From CAJXVY01 sp031580995 (GTDB lineage: Bacteria > Actinomycetota > Actinomycetes > Actinomycetales > Microbacteriaceae), in assembly GCA_031580995.1 (NCBI GenBank), contig JAVLCC010000010.1:1-41071 (forward strand): DNA of 41,071 nucleotides. Reading direction: 5' to 3'. Below, in pieces: positions 1 to 8,931 of this stretch (positions within the stretch are counted from its first letter, which is position 1; each line of letters starts with the position of its first letter). Below the pieces are notes generated by a model. That model searched no databases. It was not told the DNA's origin and saw only the letters and a program-made list of their open reading frames with translations. The translations under genes and the position numbers were made by a program.

Positions 1-360
1 TTGTTTTTCTCTTATGCATTTAGCTGGGTTATGGCACTGATTGGCATGAGTGTTAGAAGCCCAGAAATTATCAATAACGTGAGTTTTCTGGTGCTGTTCC
101 CAATGACATTTTTGTCTAATGCCTTCGTTCCATCTGAAACCCTGCCTGGGCCATTGCGAGTCTTTGCTGAGTGGAATCCGGTGAGTGCTCTGATTCAGGC
201 AACCAGAGAACTGTTTGGCAACATCCCAGTAGGGATCCCAACAGGAGATAGCTGGTTGCAGCAAAACCCAATAACGACAGTGTTCATTGCATTGGTGTTG
301 ATGCTGGTTGTCTTCATTCCGCTATCGATTAGGAAGTTCAAATCAATTAGTTCAAGATAG
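1..360 (+). CDS. ABC-2 type transporter permease, C-terminal fragment
   Basis: The reading frame is open from the window edge, so only the last ~119 residues are present and the TTG at base 1 is probably internal. The fragment has a hydrophobic segment followed by SFLVLFPMTFLSNAFVPSETLP, the conserved stretch near the last periplasmic loop of DrrB-like ABC-2 permeases. The following WNPVSALIQATRELFGN is also typical of the family, and a final membrane helix and basic tail close the protein. Such proteins form the membrane part of drug or glycan/lipid exporters and need an ATPase, probably encoded upstream outside the window. The aldo/keto reductase starts 4 bases after the stop, so the two are probably co-transcribed. 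The family call is firm; the substrate cannot be told. Confidence 0.85.
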   Translation: MFFSYAFSWVMALIGMSVRSPEIINNVSFLVLFPMTFLSNAFVPSETLPGPLRVFAEWNPVSALIQATRELFGNIPVGIPTGDSWLQQNPITTVFIALVLMLVVFIPLSIRKFKSISSR

Positions 361-364
361 CTCC

Positions 365-1239
365 ATGAGAAAAATCGATTTGGGGCCCTGGCGGGTTAGC
401 AATATTGGACTTGGCTGCATGAACTTCACCATTCCTGGTGGTGTTGGGCTTACTGACCCAGAACTTGGAATCAAAGCCATTCACGATGCGCTGGATGCAG
501 GCATTGATTTTCTTGACACAGCGGATATTTATGCTCCTTCTTGGGATGACTTTGGAAGAAACGAGAAGTTCGTTTCTGAGGCGTTGAGTTCATATTCAGG
601 TGACACTGAAAACTTAGTTGTTGCCACCAAGGGTGGCATTACCCGCAGGCCCGGTGAAGAATTTGGTCGCAATGGAAGCGTTGATTATTTGCTCCGTGCA
701 GCAGAAGCCAGCTGTTACCGTCTGGGGGTTTCCAAGATTCAGCTTTGGCAGCATCACAGACTGGATCCATCAATGGAATTTGAAACCCAGGTTGAAAACC
801 TGATGGCCCTCAAAGAAGCAGGTTTTGTTGAACACCTCGGAGTTAGCAATTACAACGCCGAGCAGCTGACCAAAGCGATTGAAATTACTGGCGGGGAGAT
901 TGTTTCTGTTCAGAATCAATTCAACCCCTATTACCGCCAAGACCTAGAAGTTCTCTCTGTTTGTCTGGCGAATGACATTGCGTTTTTGCCATGGTCACCT
1001 TTTGGTGGTTCAAACAGGGCAAAGGATGCTGAAACCACCAAAGTCTTTGAAGATATTGCAACTGAGCTTGGGATCAGTTCACATGCAGCTGTCATTGCAT
1101 GGCTTCTCACAATCCCAGGCTGCATCCCAATTCCCGGGGCAACAAAGAGTGAAAACATTAGGGATCTTTTGGCGGCCAGCGAGGTTGAGCTGACTGAAGA
1201 TCAGAAGCTTGCAATTGCTGAAGCCCTCCCTGAATCAGA
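365..1239 (+). CDS. Aldo/keto reductase (3' end lost in a gap)
   Basis: This is an NAD(P)H-dependent oxidoreductase of the aldo/keto reductase superfamily (TIM barrel), which reduces aldehydes or ketones. From the ATG at 365 the catalytic tetrad is visible: Asp51 and Tyr56 in DTADIYAP, Lys89 in VVATKGG, and His130 in QLWQHHR. The cofactor-binding end contains IPIPGATKSENI. An in-frame upstream start at 308 would lie inside the preceding permease gene and adds non-family residues, so 365 is preferred. About 291 residues are readable before the N block, close to a full-length AKR (280-330 aa), so only a short C-terminus should be missing. The residues readable after the gap are not convincing as part of this protein. 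The substrate is unknown. Confidence 0.9.
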
Positions 1240-1339
1240 NNNNNNNNNNNNNNNNNNNNNNNNNNNNNNNNNNNNNNNNNNNNNNNNNNNNNNNNNNNNN
1301 NNNNNNNNNNNNNNNNNNNNNNNNNNNNNNNNNNNNNNN
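1240..1339. other. Assembly gap (100 N)
   Basis: A run of exactly 100 N, a conventional placeholder of unknown true length. It hides the 3' end of the aldo/keto reductase and any terminator between it and the convergent methyltransferase gene. Confidence 0.99.
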
Positions 1340-1364
1340 TTTCACCTCCTACCTAACTTTGGCA

Positions 1365-2555
1365 TCAGAGTGTAAGTCTGGCGACAGCTTCAAAATGATG
1401 CGTGTTTGGAAATAGATCAAATGCTTTGATCTCGGCTAGTTGATAGCCAGCCTGCATCGCATACTCAACATCTCGAGCCAAGGCAACGGGATCGCAGGCG
1501 ACATAGATAATCTGCGAAGGTTTCATAGCCGTCAGGTTTTGAATTGTGTCGCGTCCTGCACCAACCCTTGGTGGGTCCATGACAATTGTTGCGCCTGTGA
1601 GTTTTCCGCCGTTGTCGAGGGTTTGTTTGAGGTATTTATCAACTCTGTCTTCAACCGATCTGGCATGGGGTGCGAAGGAGAGATTATTTGATGCGTAATC
1701 AACTGCCTTTGAATCACTCTCGACGCTAACGATTTTGGTTTCAGGGTCTTTATTGGCAACAGCAGCTGCCAATAAACCAACGCCGCCGTAAAGGTCATGG
1801 TTATTAGCCTTCGGGTCAAATAAATTGTCATCAATAAGATCACTGACTGCTTTGAATAATGTCTCGGCAGCGTTTTTATGAACCTGCCAGAACCCGCTGT
1901 CAGCTAGCTGAAATTCATAACCCCCAGCAGTTTCAGTGATTGTTGAAGGCTTTTGTCTGTCAATCACCAGTCTGATCTCGCCTTTATTGTCAATGACACG
2001 TATTTTTTCGGACCCGAAAAACTCTTGTTTATGAATCTCTGTTTCATTGATGGCCAGGGTTGCAAGCGGTAGTTCATCAACTTTGATGATGTTTTTGGTT
2101 CTCTCAGCGTAGGGGCCTGGGAAACCATGCTCACCAACATGCAGATCAACTCTTGTTCGCCAGCCAAGATCATGCTCGCCAATTGGTCTTACTAAATTGT
2201 TTTCGATTGTCACTTTGGCGAATTTCTGCATGGATTCAGCCAAGATCTGCGATTTATAACGCAGCTGAGCCTCTGGGGTGATGTGGCCATAATCAGCACC
2301 ACCCGGGCGTGCTTTGGGGTGCTTGTCAATATCCGCTGCTGCCCAGATATGTGCTCTTCTGTCTGGGCTTGGGTTTATAAGCTCAATTGAATCTGCCTTA
2401 GCAAAGCTTTTTTTGGATTGAAACAGTTCGGCAATGACGGTATCTCCAGGTGTTGCCCCGGCAACGAATACGACTTTGCCTTCAGTTCTGGCAACACCCC
2501 ATCCGCCGTGAGCGATGTTGTCTACCTGGAGTTCAAGTTGTTGCCCTATAGTCAC
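1365..2555 (-). CDS. TrmA/RumA-family RNA (uracil-5-)-methyltransferase with TRAM domain
   Basis: SAM-dependent methylation of a uridine at C5 in rRNA or tRNA. The first ~60 residues (LELQVDNIAHGGWGVART...) are a TRAM RNA-binding domain. The SAM-binding loop is HDLYGGVGLLAAAV, followed by VMDPPRVG. The catalytic cysteine lies in YVACDPVALARD, and the family C-terminal motif FDLFPNTHHFEAVA is intact. The cysteines that hold a 4Fe-4S cluster in RlmD are absent; the equivalent region reads PGGADYGH. This suggests the cluster-less actinobacterial branch, so I do not assign RlmD or TrmA specifically. The GTG start is chosen because TAGGCT (2562-2567) sits 6 nt upstream, a leaderless promoter arrangement. 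It is divergent from the MFS gene with 31 bp between them. Confidence 0.88.
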   Translation of the reverse strand: MTIGQQLELQVDNIAHGGWGVARTEGKVVFVAGATPGDTVIAELFQSKKSFAKADSIELINPSPDRRAHIWAAADIDKHPKARPGGADYGHITPEAQLRYKSQILAESMQKFAKVTIENNLVRPIGEHDLGWRTRVDLHVGEHGFPGPYAERTKNIIKVDELPLATLAINETEIHKQEFFGSEKIRVIDNKGEIRLVIDRQKPSTITETAGGYEFQLADSGFWQVHKNAAETLFKAVSDLIDDNLFDPKANNHDLYGGVGLLAAAVANKDPETKIVSVESDSKAVDYASNNLSFAPHARSVEDRVDKYLKQTLDNGGKLTGATIVMDPPRVGAGRDTIQNLTAMKPSQIIYVACDPVALARDVEYAMQAGYQLAEIKAFDLFPNTHHFEAVARLTL

Positions 2556-2586
2556 TGGGTCAGCCTAGTGGGATGAATGGATTGAT

Positions 2587-3774
2587 GTGAAAAAAGCAGT
2601 GTTGTTGGCAACCAAATTGGGAATTGGTCAAACCATTGCCTATGGAAGCAGTTTTTATCTGACAGCTGTTTTGGCTAATCCAATAAGTGCTGAAATCGGA
2701 ATCTCGGTCAGTGAATTTTTCGCCTACCTGGTAGTGGCTGTTTTGGGAAGCGCTGCTTTGGCGCCAATGGTTGGTTCATTTATTGACCGTTTGGGTGGCC
2801 GCCGAGTGCTGCCATTGAGCAATTTGATTTTTATTGTCGCCCTGTTGGTTATGGCTAGCGCCAACACACCTGTTTTGCTGCTGCTGGCCTGGCTAATTAT
2901 GGGCGTGGCGATGGCTCTGGGCTTATATGATGCAGCATTCGCCTCCGTGGTTGCCCTGCATGGAAATAAATCGAGGCAAATAATTGCGGGGATCACCTTG
3001 TTTGCAGGGTTTGCCTCCTCAATTTCTTGGCCCACCACCAGTTTTTTTGTCAACGAATTCAATTGGCAGACAAGCCTGCTTTTTTGGGCGGCTGTGCATC
3101 TGTTCATTGCGCTACCGCTGCATCTCTCGATTCCAAGTGTTGAAAATCCTCAACCAAGGGTAAAAATGCGCGGAGTGGTGCAACTGACCCCTTTGATTGT
3201 TGTTTTTGTAGTGATGTTTGGAGCCCAAAGTTACAGCATCGGAGGAATGGGTTCGACTCTGCCACTGATGATTGAAAGTAGTGGGTTATCAACCCAGGCT
3301 GCAGTTGCAGCAGCGGCGCTGATGGGGCCAGCTCAGGTTAGTTCGAGATTATTGCAGGTATTGTTTCCGAAAGTTTTCACGCCAATCATTGTCGCCGCTT
3401 TAGCGTTTATCGCTCACCCGGTGGGGGCAATTGGATTGCTGGTTTTTGGCTCTGAAGCAGTTTGGTTTTTTGTCATGCTTAGCGGAATCTCAATGGGATT
3501 GTTTACGGTGGCCAGCGGAACTCTGCCACTTTTGTTTTTCGGCCCCAAAGGCTATGGCCTAAGACAGGGAATTTTGAGAATCGGACCACTCATCATTGGT
3601 GCGGTGGCGCCTCTGATGGTTGCCACCACACTTGCAATTTCTTTGGAACTAACCCTCGGCATAAACCTTGTCGCAGGAGTTATTTCAGTGCTTTGCTTGT
3701 TTTTTGTAATAACACAACCTCGACTGGGGAGCGAAGAGCAAATACAAACAGCGGAAGTTGAAGAGGAACTCTAA
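2587..3774 (+). CDS. MFS transporter
   Basis: A 395-residue integral membrane protein with about 12 hydrophobic helices, the usual size for the major facilitator superfamily. The loop between helices 2 and 3 carries the family signature as GSFIDRLGGRRVLPLS (motif A: G-x3-D-R-x-G-R-R). This identifies a proton- or solute-coupled secondary transporter in the cytoplasmic membrane. No residue pattern lets me name the substrate. The start is GTG, without an obvious Shine-Dalgarno or a -10 at leaderless distance, so the exact start is less certain. The last 95 bases overlap the convergent DoxX-like gene, which is unusual for two membrane proteins. Confidence 0.85.
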   Translation: MKKAVLLATKLGIGQTIAYGSSFYLTAVLANPISAEIGISVSEFFAYLVVAVLGSAALAPMVGSFIDRLGGRRVLPLSNLIFIVALLVMASANTPVLLLLAWLIMGVAMALGLYDAAFASVVALHGNKSRQIIAGITLFAGFASSISWPTTSFFVNEFNWQTSLLFWAAVHLFIALPLHLSIPSVENPQPRVKMRGVVQLTPLIVVFVVMFGAQSYSIGGMGSTLPLMIESSGLSTQAAVAAAALMGPAQVSSRLLQVLFPKVFTPIIVAALAFIAHPVGAIGLLVFGSEAVWFFVMLSGISMGLFTVASGTLPLLFFGPKGYGLRQGILRIGPLIIGAVAPLMVATTLAISLELTLGINLVAGVISVLCLFFVITQPRLGSEEQIQTAEVEEEL

Positions 3775-4078
3775 TCCAAGAGATGGTCGCCAATAGGGCA
3801 TCACCATCAGCTGTTGCCTCAATGGCCATCCACCAGTTCCCTGGCCACACTGCCAACAGGGTAATAAAGGCCAAGGTTGGTCCACCTTGAATCTTCAAAG
3901 CCAATAACAAAGCAGCAATAAGCTCCATGGCCCCAGAAACATAAATCCAGTTCAGTGGTTCTGGAAACACGGGCGGCATCAGGGGTAAAAACATATCTGC
4001 TGCAAACAGATGCGCAAAGCCACTAAAGGTAAAGGCAACAATAAGGATTACCCTGCCCACTTTGACAGCGTTAGTCAT
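3680..4078 (-). CDS. DoxX-like small membrane protein
   Basis: A 132-residue protein with four predicted membrane helices. The N-terminal VILIVAFTFSGFAHLF and the second-helix ISGAMEL-like segment (VSGAMELIAALLLAL) are typical of DoxX/DoxD-family proteins. Their biochemical roles are mostly unknown, though some act in redox or thiosulfate metabolism. The start codon overlaps the aldehyde dehydrogenase stop by one base (TAATG), so it is translationally coupled to that gene. Its 3' end overlaps the convergent MFS gene by 95 bp. A role supporting the dehydrogenase at the membrane is only a guess from linkage. Confidence 0.75.
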   Translation of the reverse strand: MTNAVKVGRVILIVAFTFSGFAHLFAADMFLPLMPPVFPEPLNWIYVSGAMELIAALLLALKIQGGPTLAFITLLAVWPGNWWMAIEATADGDALLATISWIRVPLQLPLFVFALRSPVEVVLLQKTSKALK

Positions 4079-5616
4079 TAGGGGTTTTCTGGGTATTGGC
4101 TACCACCGGGGAAGTTTCCATAAAGAGGCCCTTCACCTTCGGTGACGCTGTGGACCAAAAGATCTCCACCAACAAACGCTCCTCGCCAGCTGGCTCCGCG
4201 ACCACCAAAGGCTTCTGCTTTATCACCGCGGCTACGTGGTTTATTGATACCGAATTTGAACGCTTGTGATTCTTCGCGAACACGTGATGCAAAATCCTCA
4301 TCATCGGTTGCAACAGAGCTCACCAGGTTTCCATTAGAAACATTCATGGCTGCAATCAACTCAGCTTCGCTGTCTGCCAAAACAATGCTGTCTAGTGGCC
4401 CAAATGGTTCGCTGTGGTGAATTGACCAGCTCTTGGGTGGTTCTAGGACAGACATTGGTGCAACATAAGCGCTTCTGTCCTGACCTTCAAGGAATCTTCC
4501 ATCATCCAATGAACCTACATACATCGGAACACCTGCACGGGTAACAGCTTCACTGAAGATGTTTTGTAATTCATTGGCCTTTGCGGCACTGATTACTGGA
4601 CCGAAGTGAAGATCAGGAAAATCATCATCTGGGTGTTCAACAGCTAGCGGGTGGCCGAATCTGAGGTTTTTCACAACATCCAAATATGTCTCTAAAAACT
4701 CTGGGAAGAGTTCTCTTTGAACCACATATCTTGGATATGCGGTGCAGCGCTGTTTTGCATATTCAAAACCCTTGGACAAATGAGCACTGAGGTTATCCCA
4801 GTCTGAGTAATTCCAAATACCCCAAGAGTTCAAACCCTCTTGCTCGAGCATGTATCGCATTGAAAGATTATGAAGTGATGATGCAGCCGCTCTTCCGTTG
4901 TTTCTTCCTCCAACAAAGGCCAATGCACCTAATTGATCACTTGAAACAAGTGCTGGGGAGAGTTCTCCTCCTGAACCGCTAACCAATGTCACTGGAAGTC
5001 CCGCTCTGTGCATAAGTGCATGAGCGAGTGTCAGCGTGTGGAATCCACCCTGGGTTGGGGTTTTTGCAATGACTGCGTTTCCAGCAAGCATCTGGACAAG
5101 CTCTGCGTGCACCAAAACACTCATTGGGTAGTTCCAGCTGGCGATGTTTGAAACAGGCCCACCCAGGGGTTCACGGTTTTCCATCTGGCGGTCAATCTCG
5201 CCGATGTACCACTCGACACCTTCAAAAGCTCTATCAACATCAGCGCAGGCTAATTTCCATGGCTTACCGATTTCCCAAACAAGCAATAGCGCAAGGGTAT
5301 CTCTGTGCTCGCGCATCAGGTTCACGGCTTCTTGAACTCTCTTCTTGCGCTCAGAAAGGTCAACCTTTGCCCACTCGGTGTCTTGTTCCTTGGCGGCTTT
5401 TACAGCACCCATCACTGTGTCAACATCTAACATAGTTGGGCCAAGAATCGGGGTTCCATCAACTGGGGTTACGTGGTTTTTGATGTTGCCACCACTTACC
5501 CACTCACCTCCGATGAGGTTTTTCAGGCCATCAACGCTGATGGCCTCAGGGGCAGCCTCAGCTGCTTGTTGCAATACGGTTTGCCAGTCTGTGCCAGCTT
5601 TTAAAACTAATGTCAT
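4078..5616 (-). CDS. Aldehyde dehydrogenase superfamily protein
   Basis: A 512-residue NAD(P)-dependent aldehyde dehydrogenase. The N-terminal INGEW-like element (LIGGEWVSGG) is present, as are the substrate/cofactor segment SNIASWNYPMSVLVHAELVQMLAGNAVIAKTPTQ and the catalytic cysteine in YAKQRCTAYPR. The general-base glutamate is probably in LEQEGLNSWG, where ordinary ALDHs have ELGGK. The C-terminal FGGRGASWRGAFVGGDLLVHSVTEG is a recognisable but divergent form of the ALDH end. The departure from the ELGGK and NxGQxC consensus shows a distinct subfamily, so I do not name a substrate. Translation is coupled to the DoxX-like gene. Upstream it is divergent from the DivIVA-like gene. Confidence 0.85.
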   Translation of the reverse strand: MTLVLKAGTDWQTVLQQAAEAAPEAISVDGLKNLIGGEWVSGGNIKNHVTPVDGTPILGPTMLDVDTVMGAVKAAKEQDTEWAKVDLSERKKRVQEAVNLMREHRDTLALLLVWEIGKPWKLACADVDRAFEGVEWYIGEIDRQMENREPLGGPVSNIASWNYPMSVLVHAELVQMLAGNAVIAKTPTQGGFHTLTLAHALMHRAGLPVTLVSGSGGELSPALVSSDQLGALAFVGGRNNGRAAASSLHNLSMRYMLEQEGLNSWGIWNYSDWDNLSAHLSKGFEYAKQRCTAYPRYVVQRELFPEFLETYLDVVKNLRFGHPLAVEHPDDDFPDLHFGPVISAAKANELQNIFSEAVTRAGVPMYVGSLDDGRFLEGQDRSAYVAPMSVLEPPKSWSIHHSEPFGPLDSIVLADSEAELIAAMNVSNGNLVSSVATDDEDFASRVREESQAFKFGINKPRSRGDKAEAFGGRGASWRGAFVGGDLLVHSVTEGEGPLYGNFPGGSQYPENP

Positions 5617-5673
5617 ATACGCTTCAACTTATCGCAGACTTTGAATGTTCCCACTCAGTCAATTCTGTACGGT

Positions 5674-5703
5674 ATATTAAAAGAAGAAATATTAAAAGAA
5701 GAA
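5674..5703. repeat. Perfect 15-bp tandem duplication in the divIVA-like promoter region
   Basis: Two exact adjacent copies of ATATTAAAAGAAGAA (5674-5688 and 5689-5703) lie in the 113-bp divergent region between the aldehyde dehydrogenase and the DivIVA-like gene. The first copy overlaps TATATT (5673-5678), a plausible -10 element, and the second creates another AATATTA. The duplication therefore sits where it could double or shift a promoter. Confidence 0.9.
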
Positions 5704-5729
5704 AGTTTCAGTTAGATTAGGGTACAAAC

Positions 5730-6836
5730 ATGGAAAAACCAGACTTTTCCTCTGCCGTCGGCGGTTACAGTCGGCGTGAGGTTGACTCCTATCTTAGTCA
5801 ATTGCAAACAAGGATTGCTGAGCTTGAGGCTTACAGCTCCGGGGCCATCAAAGAGCAAACTGTGCTCCGGGAAAAAGTTGAGGAATTGCAGACCCAGCTG
5901 AAAACTGCGCAGTCTCCAGGGTATGCCAAGCTTGGACAACAATTTGAAGAAACAATGCGCCTGGCTGAAACAGAAGCATCCAGGCTTGTTCAGGCTGCCA
6001 CCAAAGAGGCCCTGAGAATTCGCGAGGAAACACGAGCCGAGACTGATCAGAAGATTTACGATTCCGATAAATTTGCTAACCAGGTTTTGGTGAAGGCAGA
6101 GCGCGAGGCTAAAGCTCTGACCCGCAAAGCTGAACAAGAGGCAAAAAATCTCACCCATGAGGCTTCGGAGCTTCATAAACAGGCAGAGGATAGCCACTCT
6201 AAAACCGTGGCTCAGGCACAGCAAAAAGCGACCTTGATTGTCAATGAGGCTGAAAATCAGATTGCCAGAAAGCGTGCCGAAGCACAGCAAGAGCTCGAGA
6301 AGCTGAACACTCAAAGGGCGCAGCTAGAGAGTGTTTTGGCCAATCTTGAGGCAGAAATTCAAAGCCGACGCGAGGAGAGCGAAAAAGAGTTTGCAGAACG
6401 TTCAGATGCTGCCAGGGCAGAGGTCGAAAAGATTTATGCAGATGCCAATGCTGAATCTGAAGAACTCGTGCAATCGGCAACCGATGAGGCTAGCTCATTG
6501 CTAGAAAAAGCTGAGACCATCTACAACGAATCCGTGGACAAAGCCGACCAGACCACTCGTGAGTCTGAAAGTATGGCAGCTGCCTTGATCCAAGATGCCC
6601 GCTACCGGGCGGAGCAGCTAGCTATGAAGAGTTTGGAAGTTACCAAAAATGCCATCATCCAAGCTGAGTCAAAGTTAGCCATGCTGCCTAGTGAGAAAGC
6701 GGAGATGGAAACCTTCTTGGAGGAGACCAGAGCCCTGCTTACACCTGAGCAAGAGGCAATCCTCAGACGTAAGCAAATCCAACAAAACGCCACTCGCACA
6801 ATCGAGGGTGAGACCCTTCCCGCAGAAGAAGAATAA
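5730..6836 (+). CDS. DivIVA/Wag31-like coiled-coil protein
   Basis: A 368-residue cytoplasmic protein. The N-terminus (FSSAVGGYSRREVDSYLSQL) resembles the short DivIVA membrane-curvature domain. It is followed from about residue 28 to 340 by an almost uninterrupted Ala/Glu/Lys-rich coiled coil with recurring KAEREAKALTRKAEQEAKNL-type heptads. In actinobacteria such proteins (Wag31, FilP/Scy-like scaffolds) organise polar growth and cell shape by self-assembly. It is longer than typical Wag31 (~260 aa) and stands alone, not beside ftsZ/sepF, so it is probably a paralogous scaffold, not Wag31 itself. AGGG at 5719-5722 lies 7 nt before the ATG and supports this start. It ends 7 bp from the convergent copA. 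Confidence 0.8.
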   Translation: MEKPDFSSAVGGYSRREVDSYLSQLQTRIAELEAYSSGAIKEQTVLREKVEELQTQLKTAQSPGYAKLGQQFEETMRLAETEASRLVQAATKEALRIREETRAETDQKIYDSDKFANQVLVKAEREAKALTRKAEQEAKNLTHEASELHKQAEDSHSKTVAQAQQKATLIVNEAENQIARKRAEAQQELEKLNTQRAQLESVLANLEAEIQSRREESEKEFAERSDAARAEVEKIYADANAESEELVQSATDEASSLLEKAETIYNESVDKADQTTRESESMAAALIQDARYRAEQLAMKSLEVTKNAIIQAESKLAMLPSEKAEMETFLEETRALLTPEQEAILRRKQIQQNATRTIEGETLPAEEE

Positions 6837-6843
6837 AAACTTC

Positions 6844-8931
6844 CTAACGCTTCAATCTCCACGAGTTCAAAACCACCGAAATTGAACTAAAGCCCATGGC
6901 GGCTCCCGCAAGCATTGGATTTAGTAATCCTAAAGAGGCAACCGGAATCAGCAGGATGTTATAACCAAAGGCCCAACCGAGGTTCTGCACGATGTTTGCC
7001 CAGGTTCTCTTGGCTAGTCGCATCGCATAGGGAACTGATAGTGGGTTGTCATCCAGAATCGTTATTGCGGCAGCACTCTGAGCAGCCCTGGTTCCTGATC
7101 CCATGGCAATCCCAACATCGGCTCCAGCCAAAGCCGCAACATCATTCAAACCATCACCAACCATCGCTGTTTTCTTCTCAGCTGAGAGTTCTTTGACGGT
7201 TGACTGCTTATCCTCAGGAGAAACATCACCATAAGCGCGACTTATGCCAACTTGAGCTGCAACAGAATCCACCTGAGCTTGGTTATCACCGCTAACAATG
7301 ATGGGCTCGATATTTTGAGACTTCAGTTCGGCTATTGCCTCAATGGCTGAATCACGCACGGTGTCTGTGAGGGTGATAACTCCCTGAGCTATCCCATCCC
7401 AGGCAACCACGACCAAGCTCTTAGCTTGAATTGAATCAATCACCTTTTGTAATTCTTCGGAGTTTGTTACCTCGGTGTTTTTAGAAACAGTCACCCTGGT
7501 GCCATTGACTATTCCAGAGATTCCAAACCCTGCGGTTTCTTCTCCCTCAGTGGCATTCAATGAGTGATCGAGGTCTGCAATTGCTTTGGCAATTGGGTGG
7601 GCTGAGAGTTTTTCAACGGCGGCCGCCTTGGCCAAGATCTCAGCTTTGTTGCTTGCAATCTCAATCACTTCATGAACAGCTAATTTGCCATAGGTCAGTG
7701 TTCCGGTCTTATCCAAAACAATCTGCTTGATCTTTGAAAGCTCAGTCAAACTATCGGGGTTTCGAATAACAATCCCTCGCTTGGCTCCGTTTCCAGCACT
7801 CACCACCAAGCTCATTGGAACTGCGATTCCCAATGCACAGGGACATGCAATCACCAGCACTGCAACAGCTGCTTGGAAGGCAAGTTCTGAGTTACTAAAG
7901 CCAAAAGCCCAAACTAAATAGGTGACGATTGCAATCACTATCACCGCTGGGACAAACACAGCACTAATTCGGTCTGTTAGCCCTGCAACCTTTGTTTTTT
8001 GACTGGTTGCCTCGCGAACCAAATCGGCAATTCTTCCCAATCTGGAACCTGCGGAATTGGAGCTTGCTTCAATTACCAGTGAACCATTTAGATTCAATCC
8101 ACCCCCAGAAACAACGCTTCCTGTGGTTATCTCTTCAGGAAGTGATTCACCAGTGATGGCTGAGTTATCAACTGTGGCGTTTCCATCAATCACGATTCCA
8201 TCAACTGGGATTGTTTGTCCTGCGGGGATAACCACGTGATCACCGATTCGGATTTCGGAGGTGGCAATCTCAATTCTTGCGCCTTCGCGAATCACAATCG
8301 AGGTTTCAGGGATTGCGCTTAGCAAAGCCTTCACTGAATCAGTTGCTGATCTTCTAGCACCAAGTTCTATATAGCGGCCAAGTAGAACAACCGTTGGCAC
8401 AACCGCTGCCACCTCAAAATAAACCTGTTCGGGGTCACCGAAAAATAGATTGAATACCGAATACAAATAGGCAACCAGCGAACCAAGGCTGATCAGCGTA
8501 TCCATCGTTGTTGTTCCAAAGCGAAGGTTTTTTATAGTCGCTTCGTGGAAGGGGTAGGCAACATAAAACATCACTGGTGTCGATAACACCAGTGCCACCC
8601 ATTCCCAACCGACGAACCTGAAGGCTGGAATCATTGAGATGGCAACAGTGAAAACGCTAAGGATTGCACCGGTGATGAGCTTTGGCTTAATAGATTTCTG
8701 CTCTGATTTGCCCTCACCGATTTTATAACCGGTGGCTTCAACTGCAGTTTTTAGTTCATCTAGGTTTGGTTCTTCTGATGCTTGTTGACCGGTATAAGTC
8801 AGATGAGCGGTCTCAGTTGCAAAATCGACATAGGCAGACACACCCGGAAGCTTGTTTAGGGATTTCTCAACTCTTCTTGCACAAGCTGTGCAGGTCATGC
8901 CCTCAATGTCTAGTTCTAGGTCATTTGACAT
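6844..8931 (-). CDS. copA: Copper-translocating P-type ATPase
   Basis: A 695-residue P1B-type ATPase that exports Cu(I) from the cytoplasm. Residues 1-70 are one heavy-metal-associated domain with GMTCTAC (Cys14, Cys17). The membrane copper site is IACPCALG near residue 364, the phosphorylation site is DKTGTLT near 406, the nucleotide-domain HP motif lies in LSAHPIAKAI, and the hinge motif GDGLNDVAAL is near 595. The final helix region keeps the conserved NILLIP and MAGAAMGFSSISVVLNSWRL-type end that marks CopA-like pumps. The length is slightly short but complete. The start overlaps the copZ stop by one base (TGATG), so chaperone and pump are translated together. Confidence 0.95.
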   Translation of the reverse strand: MSNDLELDIEGMTCTACARRVEKSLNKLPGVSAYVDFATETAHLTYTGQQASEEPNLDELKTAVEATGYKIGEGKSEQKSIKPKLITGAILSVFTVAISMIPAFRFVGWEWVALVLSTPVMFYVAYPFHEATIKNLRFGTTTMDTLISLGSLVAYLYSVFNLFFGDPEQVYFEVAAVVPTVVLLGRYIELGARRSATDSVKALLSAIPETSIVIREGARIEIATSEIRIGDHVVIPAGQTIPVDGIVIDGNATVDNSAITGESLPEEITTGSVVSGGGLNLNGSLVIEASSNSAGSRLGRIADLVREATSQKTKVAGLTDRISAVFVPAVIVIAIVTYLVWAFGFSNSELAFQAAVAVLVIACPCALGIAVPMSLVVSAGNGAKRGIVIRNPDSLTELSKIKQIVLDKTGTLTYGKLAVHEVIEIASNKAEILAKAAAVEKLSAHPIAKAIADLDHSLNATEGEETAGFGISGIVNGTRVTVSKNTEVTNSEELQKVIDSIQAKSLVVVAWDGIAQGVITLTDTVRDSAIEAIAELKSQNIEPIIVSGDNQAQVDSVAAQVGISRAYGDVSPEDKQSTVKELSAEKKTAMVGDGLNDVAALAGADVGIAMGSGTRAAQSAAAITILDDNPLSVPYAMRLAKRTWANIVQNLGWAFGYNILLIPVASLGLLNPMLAGAAMGFSSISVVLNSWRLKR

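Noticed and set aside
1340..1375. Residues after the first N block as the C-terminus of the aldo/keto reductase
   Set aside because: The N block has placeholder length, so the frame across it is meaningless, and the sequence does not resemble an AKR C-terminus.
5712..6314. 200-codon open frame antisense to the DivIVA-like gene
   Set aside because: Long antisense frames are expected opposite Glu/Ala/Lys-rich coiled-coil codons. The translation shows no family features.
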